From Neoceratodus forsteri (taxonomy: Eukaryota; Chordata; Ceratodontiformes; Ceratodontidae): a stretch of DNA of 64,000 nucleotides. The stretch spans positions 609,488,001 to 609,552,000 of the forward strand of contig JADMNL010000023.1 of assembly GCA_016271365.2 (NCBI GenBank). Reading direction: 5' to 3'. Positions 1 through 11,935 of this stretch are shown here, in pieces. The position numbers were made by a program, and so were the translations under genes. Position 1 is the first letter of the stretch. Each line of letters begins with the position of its first letter. Below the pieces are notes generated by a model. It was not told the DNA's origin. It saw only the letters and a program-made list of their open reading frames with translations, and searched no databases.

Positions 1-215
1 ACAATCTTATATGAAGACATGACAGATTTTGTAAGCTTCAGTACTAACACTGCATCAATAACCATGCTTCTGTATCCTGAAACCTAATAAAAGCAAACCA
101 TCTGACTTGAGCCTTCTTTAGCACCAAGAAACAATAAAAGTATATGGGTATAAATATAGATAACAAATGTAACAATTGCCTATTTTTGTATATTGTACAT
201 GGTTAAAATATCACC

Positions 216-561
216 AAGGCCACTGATTCACGGTGATTAAAACAATTAAATTCCGTTTTCAAGACTTAAGATTCCGAATTTCACGGTGATTCTTACTCTA
301 ATTTCCGGTTTTACGGGATTCTGTTATCATTTTTTAGTATGTGCATAAATAATCAGAATTAAAGAAGGCTTAGTATACAGAGCATTAAATAAAGCAAACT
401 GAAAATAGTACAGAAAGGAATTAAAAGAAAAACACACTTTTTATAGATTTACTGATCTGATAGAAAATGCCAGATTCCATGAAATCTTCATTTTACGGTT
501 TTCAGGCAGCCCTAATTCCGAATTTTACGGATTTTCGGTAAAACCGAAAAACATGGTACTG
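216..561. mobile_element. Non-autonomous hAT-like MITE with 9-bp flanking duplication
   Basis: The same 9 bases, aatatcacc, lie at 207-215 and 562-570 and bracket a 346-bp AT-rich element. Inside are repeated attccgaattt/tcacgg/ttccggttttacgg motifs, partly inverted between the two halves. The ends are weakly inverted: aaggccactg at the left, cagtaccatg read inward from the right. An 8-9-bp duplication is typical of hAT-superfamily insertions. There is no coding capacity. The element class is inferred; the duplication is seen. Confidence 0.6.
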
Positions 562-570
562 AATATCACC

Positions 571-1689
571 TTTAAAACATGTCTTTGATTTGTGACAGTT
601 TGTAAAGAAGGTTTGAAGACAGTTTAGAGCAAACAAAATTGGAAACTGCTGTGGATGCTTAAAGGAATTAATTTTTACAACACTGAGCTATGTTAGACAA
701 GACAAATCATAGAGATGTCAAAAATGGAAGCACCATCAAGTCTATCAATTTCTACCATCACCCCCAGTTCCCAGGTGTAATGAGTGATGCTGGCTTCATT
801 ATAGAGATCACTGCTTGTCAAACCAGTTGACCATGTAAAGGTAAAAATAACATAGTTTCTGGTGGAAGGTGCACCTATATTGAAAGGCACAACACGGGGT
901 TGGGTATGATGATGCCATCCTACCTCAAGCAACTCATGTAGATTTATCATGAGGGTGGAATTACAAATGGTAAACTACTCCTTGAAACTGCCTTGCCTTA
1001 TTATTTGGCAGAGTTACTCTTTTAAGCTTAAACAAGTAAAAAGTAGGAACAAAACAGAAGAACTGCTGAGTTTCCATGGTAACCCAGTTCTTTTTTCTTA
1101 CATCCAAAAAGTCAAGGTGCCTCACTTCTATCAAAGTGAAAATAGTATCTGTCTTGTGTCATCCACTTGACAAAATTCTAGCACTTCAGGAATAATGGCA
1201 TGAATACCACTAATATAAATTCAATCTTATTTTCTCTTTATTGTTCCTTAACATAATACACAGTAGTTTTCCTTACTATCCAGTATACCATAGGCATACC
1301 ATATGTTAAAGTAATAAGGTATGACCAGGCATGAGATATAGGATGATTTACCCACATTGCATGTTATGTTTCATGAAGCACAGGTGAGTAACTTAACTAC
1401 ATGAGAAGTAGGTAATCCCCAATTGCCCATGTCCTGGAATTCCTTATTGTGATGTTACAATGGACCCAAGTGTACAATACATAAAATGCACTTAACTATG
1501 TTTTTTTATAAATGTCTTTCCCCAGCCATGAGATTTACACAATGTTAAAGACCTTAAATGACCATTCAGATTACAGGATTTTTACTTCCATTTCATAATA
1601 AGGTATGGGTCATGTGAGACATTTTGTCCAAGAAGGTATGTCCTCAGAGGCATTTCATGTCATAAAGGAAATTATATGTCAGATTAGGT
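571..1689. other. Unannotated AT-rich intergenic sequence
   Basis: Two short opposite-strand ORFs of 73-85 codons occur near 700-1170, but they show no motif or codon bias that I recognise. I see no RNA gene, repeat unit or element end in this stretch. Confidence 0.5.
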
Positions 1690-2205
1690 TTTGGGAGCTG
1701 GCCTGATGGTGCTGAGGGCTGAGGCGCTGGATGCCTTTACCTCGTGGCACACGGCGACCCGGGTTCAGGAATGAGCCGGGCCATTGAGGTCGGCAACAAG
1801 GTGGGTGGGAGGGCAGAGCTGGATGGAACTTCTGACAGGCAAGCTCTCCTCTGGGGAGGTGTAAGGGCTTTCTCTGGCTGATGGCGCCACGTGGTGGAGG
1901 CTGGGGACAGCACGGGCCAGGAGGGCCCGTGCTAGGCCTGGGGTGGGAGGAAAGGGGCCATTACCAGGGCTGTGGGACTAATATGTGTCTCCACATATGT
2001 ACCACTCCTGGGTCCCCTGAGCGATAACAGAGGAAAGAAAAATTGCCGGGGCAGGATAGTGACTGGCTTCCCACAGAATCCACTCCTGGGCCGGGCATAA
2101 GGTAAGCCAGGCGTAAAGGTAAGCCCAATTCTGGGTGACAGGGCTGGGGGGTCAGTCAGATGGGGACATCCAGGAGTGCAAAAAGTGTTAAATAATAAAA
2201 AAAAT
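1690..2205 (+). mobile_element. tRNA-derived SINE, family shared with the copy at 16.4 kb
   Basis: GC-rich against its AT-rich surroundings. The head resembles a Pol III tRNA promoter: an A-box-like stretch near 1706-1725, then gggttcaggaatgagcc (B-box-like) near 1760. The same head occurs at about 16393-16475, with the same spacing and the same motif, which makes this a dispersed family. The downstream body carries a gggcagagct.gatgga motif also seen in the second copy. An A-rich stretch at about 2190-2205 may be the tail. Family name unknown to me. Confidence 0.65.
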
Positions 2206-2365
2206 TAGATTTTGGAACTGAATGTTGCCATTCATTGGTACTGCTACTAAGGTGAGCCATTGCTTTAAATAATCAAGCACAGTGAAGGAGCTGCTTTCAG
2301 GGTAATGATAGTGCTGTGTGTAGAAACAATCCAAACCAGAAGCAAAGACAAAGTGTACTGCCCCA

Positions 2366-2398
2366 AACACACACACACACACACACACACAACACACA
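2366..2398. repeat. (AC)n microsatellite
   Basis: Nearly pure CA/AC dinucleotide run of about 33 bp. Confidence 0.95.
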
Positions 2399-2399
2399 G

Positions 2400-4820
2400 G
2401 AATAAAGGATAAAGGCACTGGCAGTCTGAAGCTTAACATGTTCTATTTGCCAAAGAAAAATAATCTAGTACAAGCCAGAATAGGTAAAACCCCAGATGAT
2501 ATCCCTCTGGGCATTCAAAATCTAATGTTTCACTCTCCTGCATTGAAAGCATCCATCTGCACTTTGTCCTAGTCAAACATTACATACCCAATGCCATGTT
2601 GATACAGAAGGTATACTTTAAAGCATCTACACTGTGGAATATTCATTCTCCACATGTCCTTAATGTTCTGAAGAAGCACTAAAATATATTTTATTTCCTT
2701 AGACATTTGACTGATCCGGCAGAGATCTGACTATTAACTTTATGTTGCATTGATGCCAACAGAGGGTCCTTGTGAATGTTCAGTAATTAGTATTGGTTCT
2801 AGGGTTGTTTTGATTAATCAAGTTGAAATTAAACAGCAACTGACACTAAAAAGCCGTCATCATCAAAAGCAGTAACTTGTACTTCCCAAGCAAAGTGTAA
2901 CAGCTTTTCCCTCTTTAGAAGGTGTCATGACTTCATTTGGTATGTCACTATACACTGGGATTGAGGAAACCTTCTTGTCTATAACATATCATTCTTTGCA
3001 ATAAACATAATTAATTCAACAGTTAGGGATCAACTTACATACAAAAGTAGGAAACATGGCGCTATGGTTTCTAGCCCTAATTCCCCACCCTCACCCCAAC
3101 CCCATACAGGAAACAGGAAAAACTTTAAAATTTTGGGTATCCAGAGTCTTGACAAATCAGGTAGGTTCTTCCTTGGGATGTCAACCTAATGTACCTGTCT
3201 CCCCCACTCGTAGCTTCCTGTCAAAACACAAGGTACAGTACCAAACCAGTGCCTCATACTGATACACTTTTCAAATGTAGGTAAGTATGCTTCATCACAT
3301 GTTGCCAACACAATCTATTGTAGCTTTCTTCACACAGGGCCTACAGGTTATTAAGTTGCAAAAATTTGGGTTTATCATTAAACAACCTCACAATCCCTAA
3401 CAATAGAGATACTACTACACCCCTATAATTGAGACATATTCATAGCCTACAAAATCTGTATACTTTTTGTATTTCAAGTATACTCCCCTATAACTGCATA
3501 CAGGTGACTCTTTAAGTAATTTGGTAAAAACATTTAATTAAATTCTTCTATTGAATGTACAGTCTAGGCATAGACATAGACCTATACTAGCAGGTTTCAG
3601 TTGTGATAAGAAACAAATTCATAGTTTTAATTGTATTAAGCTGCATTCCAGGATGTCTCATGAGATTCAGGGGCTCAAAAGATTTACCATAAGAAGAAAT
3701 CCCTTTGCCCTTTAAATCCTTCAAGACAGGTTGGCGAGGCCATGATTTCACTTCATTTTCAGCTGATAAAGGACTGTAAATACTTGGAACTGATGGAATA
3801 CGTTCTTATCTTTGCTGGGCATATTTTTAAATCATATTTAAAGATGTTTACACTGTTGATAGCCATCTCAATACATTAAGCTGCTGTCTTATCTCTGCTG
3901 TAACTGACAAACAGTCAATCTGCAAACTGAATGCAATGAGGGCAGCCTCGTCATGGGGTGCTGCTGATCTCCTGTTGGGATAGTGCTATTGTTGCTGAGA
4001 AATAGCAATTACTAAGCATCTCACAGCAAGAAATGGGAACATGTTTCATAAGGAGAAATCACAGAGACAAATGGTTAATGCTAATGTTTTTGACTAAGGT
4101 TAAGCAAAAGAAATTGTCAAATGTAAGGTTCCAAGACAGGTACTGAATTTCTTTTTTCCTCACTTCGATTTAAATCTCAGTTTTCACATTTCTCTGTCAT
4201 ATTTTGTCAATCAGAAGAATAAAACAGTAGCAGAAAGCCAAGCAGTATAGTGTGTATCAAATCCTCTACAAAGTCAAAATATAACCAAATTAAATAAAAG
4301 CAGCTATCCTGTTAAGGTGATATATATAAAATGAGCCCAAGTCAACTTGTACTGCTTTTCAAGATGACCGTTCTGTAACTGTTCTGCATCTATAAAGATA
4401 CAGTATGTAAGCCCAATTTCATTGGGATCTAAATTATGGAAAAATTAATGTGTGCTACTCAATGAAGTTAACTAAGGAGAAACAGAGAACATCATTTTAT
4501 TTAACAACAGTCTACTTCATATATTAAAGACTGCCATAAACAGATGTCTAACTAACTATTCATGTAACATTCATCATGCACAAATAAATATATTGTGCAC
4601 CCCAAACATCTTGTTAATTTGAATCAAATGAAAAAAAAATCCATGACAAACATAAAAAGTTAAGTACCAGTTTTTCTTTTAGTATTCAATATATCAGTAT
4701 TCTTTTGTAAATATGTTTTATATTATTATATCATACTTTACTCTGTAGTTTCTAGGCTGGTGAATGACTCACAGCTGATATCCAGGCTTGCACCAAGCAC
4801 AAGTCTTTCAAATCATCAGA
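2400..4820. other. Unannotated AT-rich sequence
   Basis: No ORF above 70 codons with any recognisable similarity, no tandem array and no clear transposon termini. Short ORFs here look random. Confidence 0.5.
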
Positions 4821-4824
4821 GGTG

Positions 4825-5700
4825 TATTCCTTGGGCAGGATTCTCAAAGAACAGCAAAACTTCCATAGCTGCAGGAAAAAGCTTGCAGCACTGTGGAAAC
4901 GCAGTTGCCTGATATTCTTAAAGAAAATCCCACAGCTGAGGGAATTACGCAAAAGTCCCGCAGCTGCAGATCTTCAGCAGCTGCAGGAATCCTGCAAGTG
5001 GTGCAACCGCAGCTGTGGAAATGATTGAGGAGGCACAGCAATAGTAAATCTATGTAGCTGAAGCAGCAGACTTTAATATTGCTGCCATAATATGAAGTTG
5101 ACAGCACACACAGAGACCAGCAACCAGTCCCCAACTGGGACCACAGCAGCACCACAGGTACCAGTGATACCTTGGCACCACAGTGGCTGACTATCCCTGC
5201 TGGTTGTCCTCCCTGGGGTGTTCCTGTGGCCTGTGGGGGTAGCACTAGCTGCTGGCGGGTCAGGCTCTACTGCTTGTGGAGCTCTGTCATGGGCTGCACT
5301 GGGTCTAGTGGTTGTTGCCTGTTGCCATATCATGGCAATGTGTGCTTTCAGTGCTGTAACATCAGCCACTGCTATACTGTCTGAGATGCTATTACCTGTG
5401 ATACACCTCCACCTTAATTGATTCCAATTGCTGGGGAACTATTGCAGTGTGCTGTGGGAGAGTTACACCACATTCCACTGTGTGTAACATTCTTTCTCAG
5501 CTGTGGAAACAAACTGGCTATGAATAGCCATTCAGGAGCTGTGCCTACTTATCTCACACCTTTTTGTCCTGAGGGACTTCCATAGCTGCACTTTTGCCAC
5601 AGACCATAGTGGTTTTCCCACAGCTGCAGAGGGTTTTGTGAATAGCATTTGGGGCAAACTCCCTTTTTCCATAGCAGAGGAAGTTTTGGGAACTTCAGTG
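4825..5700. mobile_element. CAGCTG-rich foldback-like element with antisense ORF remnant
   Basis: The outer thirds are rich in cagctgcag/catagctgca motifs in opposite orientation: caaaacttccatagctgcag near 4856 faces a reverse-complement relative near 5570-5690. The core (5073-5369, minus strand) keeps a 98-codon open frame beginning MADVTALKAH with a Q/A/P-rich continuation. The frame may be a piece of an accessory DNA-transposon protein, but I cannot name it. The layout suggests a non-autonomous DNA transposon. No target-site duplication was found. Confidence 0.35.
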
Positions 5701-6890
5701 TACTTGCCCTGGCTGAGTCTCCCCGTTATCCCTGTGAGATCATTAGCCTAACCTGTTGTCTTGCACAAACTATTGGCTGTTGATGTTACCTTGCTGTTAT
5801 ACTTTCTTAATTTCTTATGTCAAAGTCTGTATAGTTTAAGTCTGTCAATATGCCTCAACCTTGTATCAATTACAAATGGTCTGCTAATGCTATCTGTACT
5901 CTAATATTCCTTATTGCTACCTATGTCTTATTGTCATGGACTGTTATCCGCATTTATAAATGACTGCTGAATGAAATTAATTCCAGGTCACTTCTGTAAA
6001 AGGGACTTTTAGTCTTAGTGAGTCTACCTGCAAACAAAATCCAAATAAATAAATGCAAATTTTATTAAAAAGACTTCATGACATATTATAAGAAAACATG
6101 TAAAAAGCACAATGCCAAATTATGAAACATAAAATATACATGCATATGATATATAACACCTACCGACAACTGATAACAGATGGCATAAGCAGCTGATAGT
6201 ATATACCAAAATGAAGAGATAATCCTACAAAAATTGAAAGGTTACATACTTTTCTTACATGGCCTCCTGATTTATAGGGACACTATCAACTTTTCTTGTT
6301 TTCTATCAGTAGTTTATCCTCCTGTCACATGGATCTGCTTGACAGCGCCCCAACCCTACCACTGATGTCATCACTGACTTTCCAGTTATCCACCAGTTGC
6401 ACAAGACATTTATTTGGTGGGTGACAAGCTGTGTCAGTCATACAAGAGCCTGCAAGGCAGCGCATGTAGCAATCTGGTATTTTCCTCCTGAATTTTCTCC
6501 CTGATCTGGAACATAAGATTTCTGTGCCAGCACATCACACTCCAACTTTACCCTGCTGCGTGCACTCCCAGTGCATTGCTACTAGTCATCTGATGTGTAG
6601 CAGTCTCTGCAACAGGAATTGCTGTTCCCCTCCTTGAGGAAGGAGAGCTACTGGCAGGCGTTCAATGCTCCCTCACTTTACTGGCTAACTGAGTGACCCT
6701 GTCCATTCCTAAACCCGAGTCTATGTCATGAGATTATTCCCTTTCAGTGTCAAAACACTAGCTGCTACATTCTCTGAAAAGCCTCTCCTTGTCATTAGCA
6801 TTCATCTGAATTCACTCTAACTTTATGGAAAAATTATGCAGACAATGATTTATAATTGGGAAGAGGGGTTTCACTGATCTAGTGGTGGCC
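5701..6890. other. Unannotated AT-rich sequence
   Basis: No recognisable coding or repeat content, apart from a short tgatgtcatca motif near 6364 of the kind seen in the foldback elements elsewhere in the window. The start may include the 3' UTR of the antisense L1 to its right. Confidence 0.45.
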
Positions 6891-6899
6891 CACTGTTTT

Positions 6900-9530
6900 T
6901 CTTGCATTCACCACAGCTAGGTTCCATAGTTTATTTCAGTACCCTCTAAGAACCATAGATACCTCATCCCCAACTTGAGCTCCAGGAGAGTACTTGGCAA
7001 TATAGTCCCTAGGACCTTTTCCATAAGGGCATGTATGTTCTTCCAGAAAGGGTACACTTTGAGGCATACCAAGGCTATATGTATAATGTAACCTTCTGAT
7101 TTCCTATATTTTGGGCGTATAGAGCCTGTCTCATGGTTTATCCTGTACATTTTCACAGGGAAAATCATGCCTACAGAGGAAGTTTAACATCACTCTTCAA
7201 AGCCTATTAGTAGAAGAGCAGTTATGAATAAGCTGAATAGCTGCATTTCAAGTTTTCTCATCTACATCAGTGAGTGGATGACATACCCATGCTACCTGTG
7301 CCTTAACTGTACAAAATTTATTCCCTGCTGACCCACCCATTGCTGGTTTCAGGGTCACAGTTGTGTCAGCTGAGTAGGATCTGATCCTCAGGTACACAAA
7401 GAAGTCTCCAGCCTGTATAGCAAATTCCTATTTCAGGTCTAGAAAGGATTTAAAAGACCACCATCATATTAATCTCTATGGTCTGAATTCCATATCTAGT
7501 CCATCTCAATATAGCCTGATGGAGGAATACATTATACCCTTTGCAGCATTTAAACAGAGTTTGCAAAACAGTAGGTAAATATAATTTCCTTTGTGTCCTA
7601 GAAACTTGTGAGCCACACACCAGATTGTTCCTGTATGCCCAATAAAATGAATTTTACACTCGGTGGTTTAGTACAGTATGTTGCAATGCAGGGGACAAAA
7701 AGCTATTTAATATCTTTCCTCTATGCCCCTCCTCTACTTTCACTCAGTGTAGACTATTCCCACCCACCCCATCTGCCAGAACAGCTAGCTGAGCAGCCCA
7801 GAAATAATGTTTGATGTTAGGTAAGGAACTCTCTTCCTCCCACACTCACTTGTTTGGTACCTACAATATACAGTACCTCTCTTAATTCAGACTGATTTCC
7901 CAGTCGAAATAAATTTATGTATGATCCCATTTAATTGTTCAAAACATTTTTAAGGATATATACTGTCATAGACTGAAAAGATAAGACATACTTGGGCAGT
8001 ATGCATATTTTAATTGTATTTATGTGCACTATTAGGTAATGTATCCCATCTTTCACAATTCCATTTAGTCCCACCAGCAGGAGCATGTTCTTTATAAAAC
8101 TGGGATATTTCACCAAGTACTTTTATTCCTAGATATTTCAGGGAAGTCACTATATGCATGCTAAGAGGGTTGTTCAACCTTTTCACCTCACTTTTAGAAC
8201 AGTTAATTTTGTGGCCAGCAAGACAGCCATACTCTCCAAATTATCCGTGCACTTCAGGCATACCCTTTCTAAATTCACTAAGGTATATGAATAGGTCATC
8301 TGCAAACAGGCAGCTTTCTGTGTGCAGCGTTCCTATCCTTTTAATCCTCTTTGGAGGCATTGTGGCAGGGAGCTACTAAGGGATCCAGTGACAGGACATA
8401 TGGGGGCAGAGGCCACCTCTGGTGAGTGTTTCTTGTCAATATAAAGGGTTAAAGAGCTGCAGTACTGACGCCTCAAAGAAAACATTGAAAAATATAATAA
8501 TTAGGTAAAATTCTGCTTTTATTCCACATATATATTTTCTAGATTTCTCCTCATCATCATTTATTACTGAGAACATGTGCATGAATACATTATTTTTCCC
8601 TTGCAGTTACATTAAGTTAATCTGCCTTTATAGCTTACTCCCTACTTCAAGTCATAATGCTCTGCTGTGACATCACAATATGTTGCCATGAGAGTAACTG
8701 TGATGTCACAAGCAGTGCATTATGACCTCAGGTAGGGAGACAGCAACAGATATATATGAACTCTTCAGGAGCAAAAGCCTGTTTTCATGCAAATGACCTC
8801 AGCAATAAAATGGGGAGGAGGAATAAAGAACTAATGTGAAATACAAGCTGAACTTTATCTAAATATTATGTTTTGTTAAAGTTCTCTTGAAGGTGTCAGC
8901 TGCTCTTTAAGTGAGTGCACTGTTTACCAAGATCTGTACAGTAGGTTGTCAATAAGGAATCGAGATCCACTACAGAAAATTGTTCCCTAACTGAAAGCAC
9001 CTCAGAGTGTCAAACCTGTACCCTCAATCCACACAGGTCAAAGACCTTTTCAGCATCTAGGGCAAGGACTGCTGCACAATCCTCAGTCAATCACCTCATT
9101 CAATACAGACTACCTTAAGTGTGTGCTGCACATTGTGTTTGCCAGTCTGCCCTGCACAAAACCAGACTGGACAGCTTCCCAGCTTTAGACAGAATGTGTG
9201 CATTCATACAGGAGTGTGGTGTGCATATTCATGGAACACATACAAACAGAGGTGAGAAAGAAGTAAGTCCCAGCTGAGGAACTTATTTCTTTCTCACCTC
9301 TTTGTAGATATTGAGCACTGCAGACTGCATGGAAGGAGGCAGAACACCTAAAACAAGGCTCTCAGTTATCATAGCCTGTAGTGGGGTCCTGACACCTTGT
9401 AAGAAGGCCTTAACAAGTCAATGGGAAAGCCAATAGACCCAGGAGCCTTGCCTCCATTAGATATCAGATGGTCCTTTGTATTTCTTCCCATGTAACTCCT
9501 TTCTACAACTCCTGTGTTTTGGGGTCATTA
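6900..9530 (-). pseudogene. L1-type LINE ORF2 remnant (reverse transcriptase to C-terminus)
   Basis: ORF2 of an L1-superfamily retrotransposon encodes endonuclease, reverse transcriptase and a C-terminal region that drive target-primed reverse transcription. On the minus strand, from high to low coordinates, one sees: a pre-RT block near 9330-9460 with LGVLPPSM; LDAEKVFD near 9040-9070 (family LDAEKAFDRV); a degraded TRQGCPLSP-like block near 8370-8430; the catalytic FADD in LFADDLFIYL at 8295-8306; an ILPKYVLSFQ block near 8000; and the C-terminal HI..VC.K..PFWK block near 7050. Frames are broken by stops and shifts, and a palindromic MITE at 8449-8910 separates the LDAEK and GCPLSP blocks. 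The endonuclease and ORF1 are absent, so the copy is 5'-truncated. Inactive; family assignment is firm, subfamily unknown. Confidence 0.85.
8449..8910. mobile_element. Palindromic MITE nested in the L1
   Basis: The two ends are inverted copies: ttaaagagctgcag...ctgacgcct at the left and the complement of aggtgtcagctgctctttaa at the right. The centre is also a hairpin (about 8639-8732), with tgtgacatcacaat facing actgtgatgtcaca. The element is a nearly symmetric foldback of about 460 bp. TTAA stands at both ends, which would fit a piggyBac-type target, but it may belong to the inverted repeat itself. Removing the element brings the flanking L1 reverse-transcriptase blocks to a normal spacing. 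Confidence 0.65.
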
Positions 9531-9566
9531 GTCTATGTATAGCAGCTTATGTGAAGAAGTCATTTA

Positions 9567-9835
9567 CATAGAAACATAAAAGTTGACAGCAGATCAGAAC
9601 CACAAGCCCCATTCAGTCTGCCCATTTTTCTATCTTATGAATGTGCCATGAGTGTAACTCTCTGTCAATGGCCTATTTTCATGCTCATCTGTATTGTTTC
9701 CTAATGCCTATCCCATGCCTGTTTGAAGCCCTGCACTGTATTCATATCCACAACTTCCTTAGGTAGGCTATTCTATGCATCCACCACTCTTTCTGTGAAA
9801 AGTTCTTCCATAATTTGCTGCCTTTCAGAACTACA
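9567..9835 (-). mobile_element. CR1-group LINE 3' end, antisense
   Basis: Starts with catagaaacataaaagttga followed by the cagtctgccc block. This is the reverse complement of the 3' end of the CR1 at 16.9-21.2 kb and matches the antisense copy at 29.5 kb over the tgcctgtttgaagccctgca stretch. It ends where a hAT-like MITE has inserted. Whether more of this LINE continues beyond 10175 is unclear. Confidence 0.75.
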
Positions 9836-10167
9836 CAGAGATGTGCGAAGTCCATGAAATTCACTCTGTGAATGAATTCATGAATTTTGTAGAATCTGTG
9901 GAGCAATTTTTGCACACTTCATGCAATTTGCGGTCTCAAAATTGCTCAAATTTGCAGGTGAATCACACAATTTCACCAGTGAATTTTGTACTTCCACACA
10001 GATTGTGCATTTTACACAAAAAACTCTGAAATATGGTGTAAATGTCATGCAAACAGCACAAAGCAAATTTTGGGGGATCATCCAGAACTCTGTGAAATTC
10101 ACAAAGTGTGAATTTTCAGTGCTTCACGTGAAGTCTGTGGGTGAAGTTTAACTCTGCAACACCTCTA
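9836..10167. mobile_element. hAT-like MITE with 8-bp target duplication
   Basis: Begins cagagatgtgcgaag and ends ...gcaacacctcta, an imperfect terminal inverted repeat of the YAGAG.TGT type used by hAT elements. Flanks are gaactaca (9828-9835) and gaagtaca (10168-10175), an 8-bp duplication with one mismatch. The 332-bp body is full of short gaattt/aaattc motifs and has no transposase. It sits inside or next to the antisense CR1 3' end. Confidence 0.75.
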
Positions 10168-10175
10168 GAAGTACA

Positions 10176-11060
10176 TAATGTAGTATAAAACTGTCAGAAA
10201 CATTCTCCTGCTTCCTCATCAGTGGCAGTTAACCCTTTCACTATTACATAACTGGCAGGCTAACCACTCTCCCCCAAACCATATCCTTCAAAATAAATAT
10301 CCTCATGTGTCAGAATTACTACTCTATTTTGGCACTTCTCTGGGAATTGAATTCCCATTTCAGTTCTTGCAGTGTAGAATATCCAATCTCACCATTGTAA
10401 TCCTCACTATATGGGCTATCTCTCCATTATGCACTTTTCAAGGTCAGTTAAGTGTTTATAATTTTGCTTGCTGGTGTGGATGGCAGAGGAATTACAGCCC
10501 CCATCACTACTGTTTAAGAGTCCCCTGAACTGATTCAATAGTTACATTTCTTGTATTCATTTAGGGACAATCCTAAATTTGCTATTGTATGAATGTACAA
10601 ACATCAGCTTAAGTGACAAGTGTAGGATCTGGTCCCCATGTTTTATTAATCATGGGATCCCCATCTCACCATGTCTAACTTGACCAGGGTATAGTCTGTC
10701 AACATTATGGTACCATGCTTGGCAATCCCTACATGTTGAATAAGAGACTGAGACATCAAAATAGCATTCAAGCATGCATAGGACTTGAAGGCTTAAGAAT
10801 ATAAGGTGTAGTCTCTCCTGGTTGGATTTGGTGCTTCCATGAGTCAATTAATAGATGTTCTTCCAAGAGGGTTTGTAAAAGCTTTGTGCACCTAGCTGGG
10901 GATTACATTTTGAGAGGAGCAGTCCATAATGGTATCTCTAGGATAGCTAAAATCATCCCCTAAACCCAGGGCCCTCAAAGTCTGCCATGCCTTCTAATAG
11001 ACATTGAAAGAAATCCATACCATCTATATTTGGACCATATATTGAACCTAAAACACATTT
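10176..11060. other. Unannotated sequence
   Basis: No assignable gene. Minus-strand ORFs near 10650-10850 show nothing I can place with confidence in L1 or CR1. Confidence 0.4.
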
Positions 11061-11065
11061 TCCTA

Positions 11066-11235
11066 GAGATGTGCAAAATCGTGAATTTCATTCCATAAAA
11101 TATTTTGTGAAATTTGTGCATTTCAGTAAATATTTCTTGGGTGAGAAATGGAAATTCTGCCAGCGAAATTGCTATGTGGAATTTCACCCACTACCAGTGG
11201 AATTTCACCACTCTGCAGAAAGTTCAGTAGTAATT
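11066..11235. mobile_element. hAT-like MITE fragment
   Basis: Begins tagagatgtgcaaaatcgtg, the same terminus type as the MITEs at 9836 and 42793, followed by many gaaatt/aatttcac motifs. The right end and the target duplication are not clear. Confidence 0.5.
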
Positions 11236-11719
11236 TTGTTTTGACTTAATAAATATTGATGTATTCATGAAAGTAGGTATTTACACTCTCCTGGTCAGGA
11301 AGACACACTTCAACATTTTGTCCAGGAGGATACACTGAGATAGTGACTGATTTCCAGATGTTTCCTCTGCGTGCCACTGTAGCTAAAAGTATAGGACATG
11401 ACACAAAAGAAAAATTATGCATAATATAGAAATAGTGTGATTTAACAAGATTTTGCAGGACCATATAAGGTCATGCAAAATGACATCATGTATAGTAAAA
11501 CATTATGAATTGTGTAGACACTTTCCTGAGCGGGCTTGCAAAAAGAACATTGTGTCCTAAAACTGATCTCTTGTTGACAGCTTTGCAAACAAGCCTAAGG
11601 AGGTCAAACTAAATCTCAAGGTTAACCCTGAGTTCCAAATAGCTTTTGCAATCATTTCAACAATATAACTATATACATTTTCCAACCAGAGAACCCAGTT
11701 TCACATAAAGATCCACACA
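11236..11719. other. Unannotated AT-rich sequence
   Basis: Nothing recognisable; one 72-codon minus ORF without motifs. Confidence 0.45.
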
Positions 11720-11935
11720 TATTTTTTAATTTTATTTTATTTTAGTCTTTGGAAACCGGTAGGTCCACTAGGCACAAGTGCCTGTTTTTGGGGGCAACCT
11801 GGGAGCACTGGCTGTTAAGGACTTGCTCAGAGTCACATAATATGCAAGTGGAGGTTGTGAGAATCAAACCAAGGTCTGGTCTGCTGGATGTACCAAGCTT
11901 GTTACTTTAGCCTGTAGGCTATATTGTCAGTTTTA
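11720..11935 (-). mobile_element. MIR/CORE-like SINE with (AAAAT)n tail
   Basis: Read on the minus strand: an A-box-like tagcctacaggct near 11915, a B-box-like ggtttgattctc at 11860-11871, then tgtgactctgagcaagtcct, which resembles the conserved core of MIR/CORE SINEs, and a tail of AAAAT units at 11728-11746. Pol III transcription and LINE-assisted retroposition are known for the class. The copy is old. Confidence 0.65.

Noticed and set aside
2366..2398. CRISPR-like or regulatory meaning of short repeats here and at 16.3 kb.
   Set aside because: Simple CA microsatellites without spacers; the genome is vertebrate.
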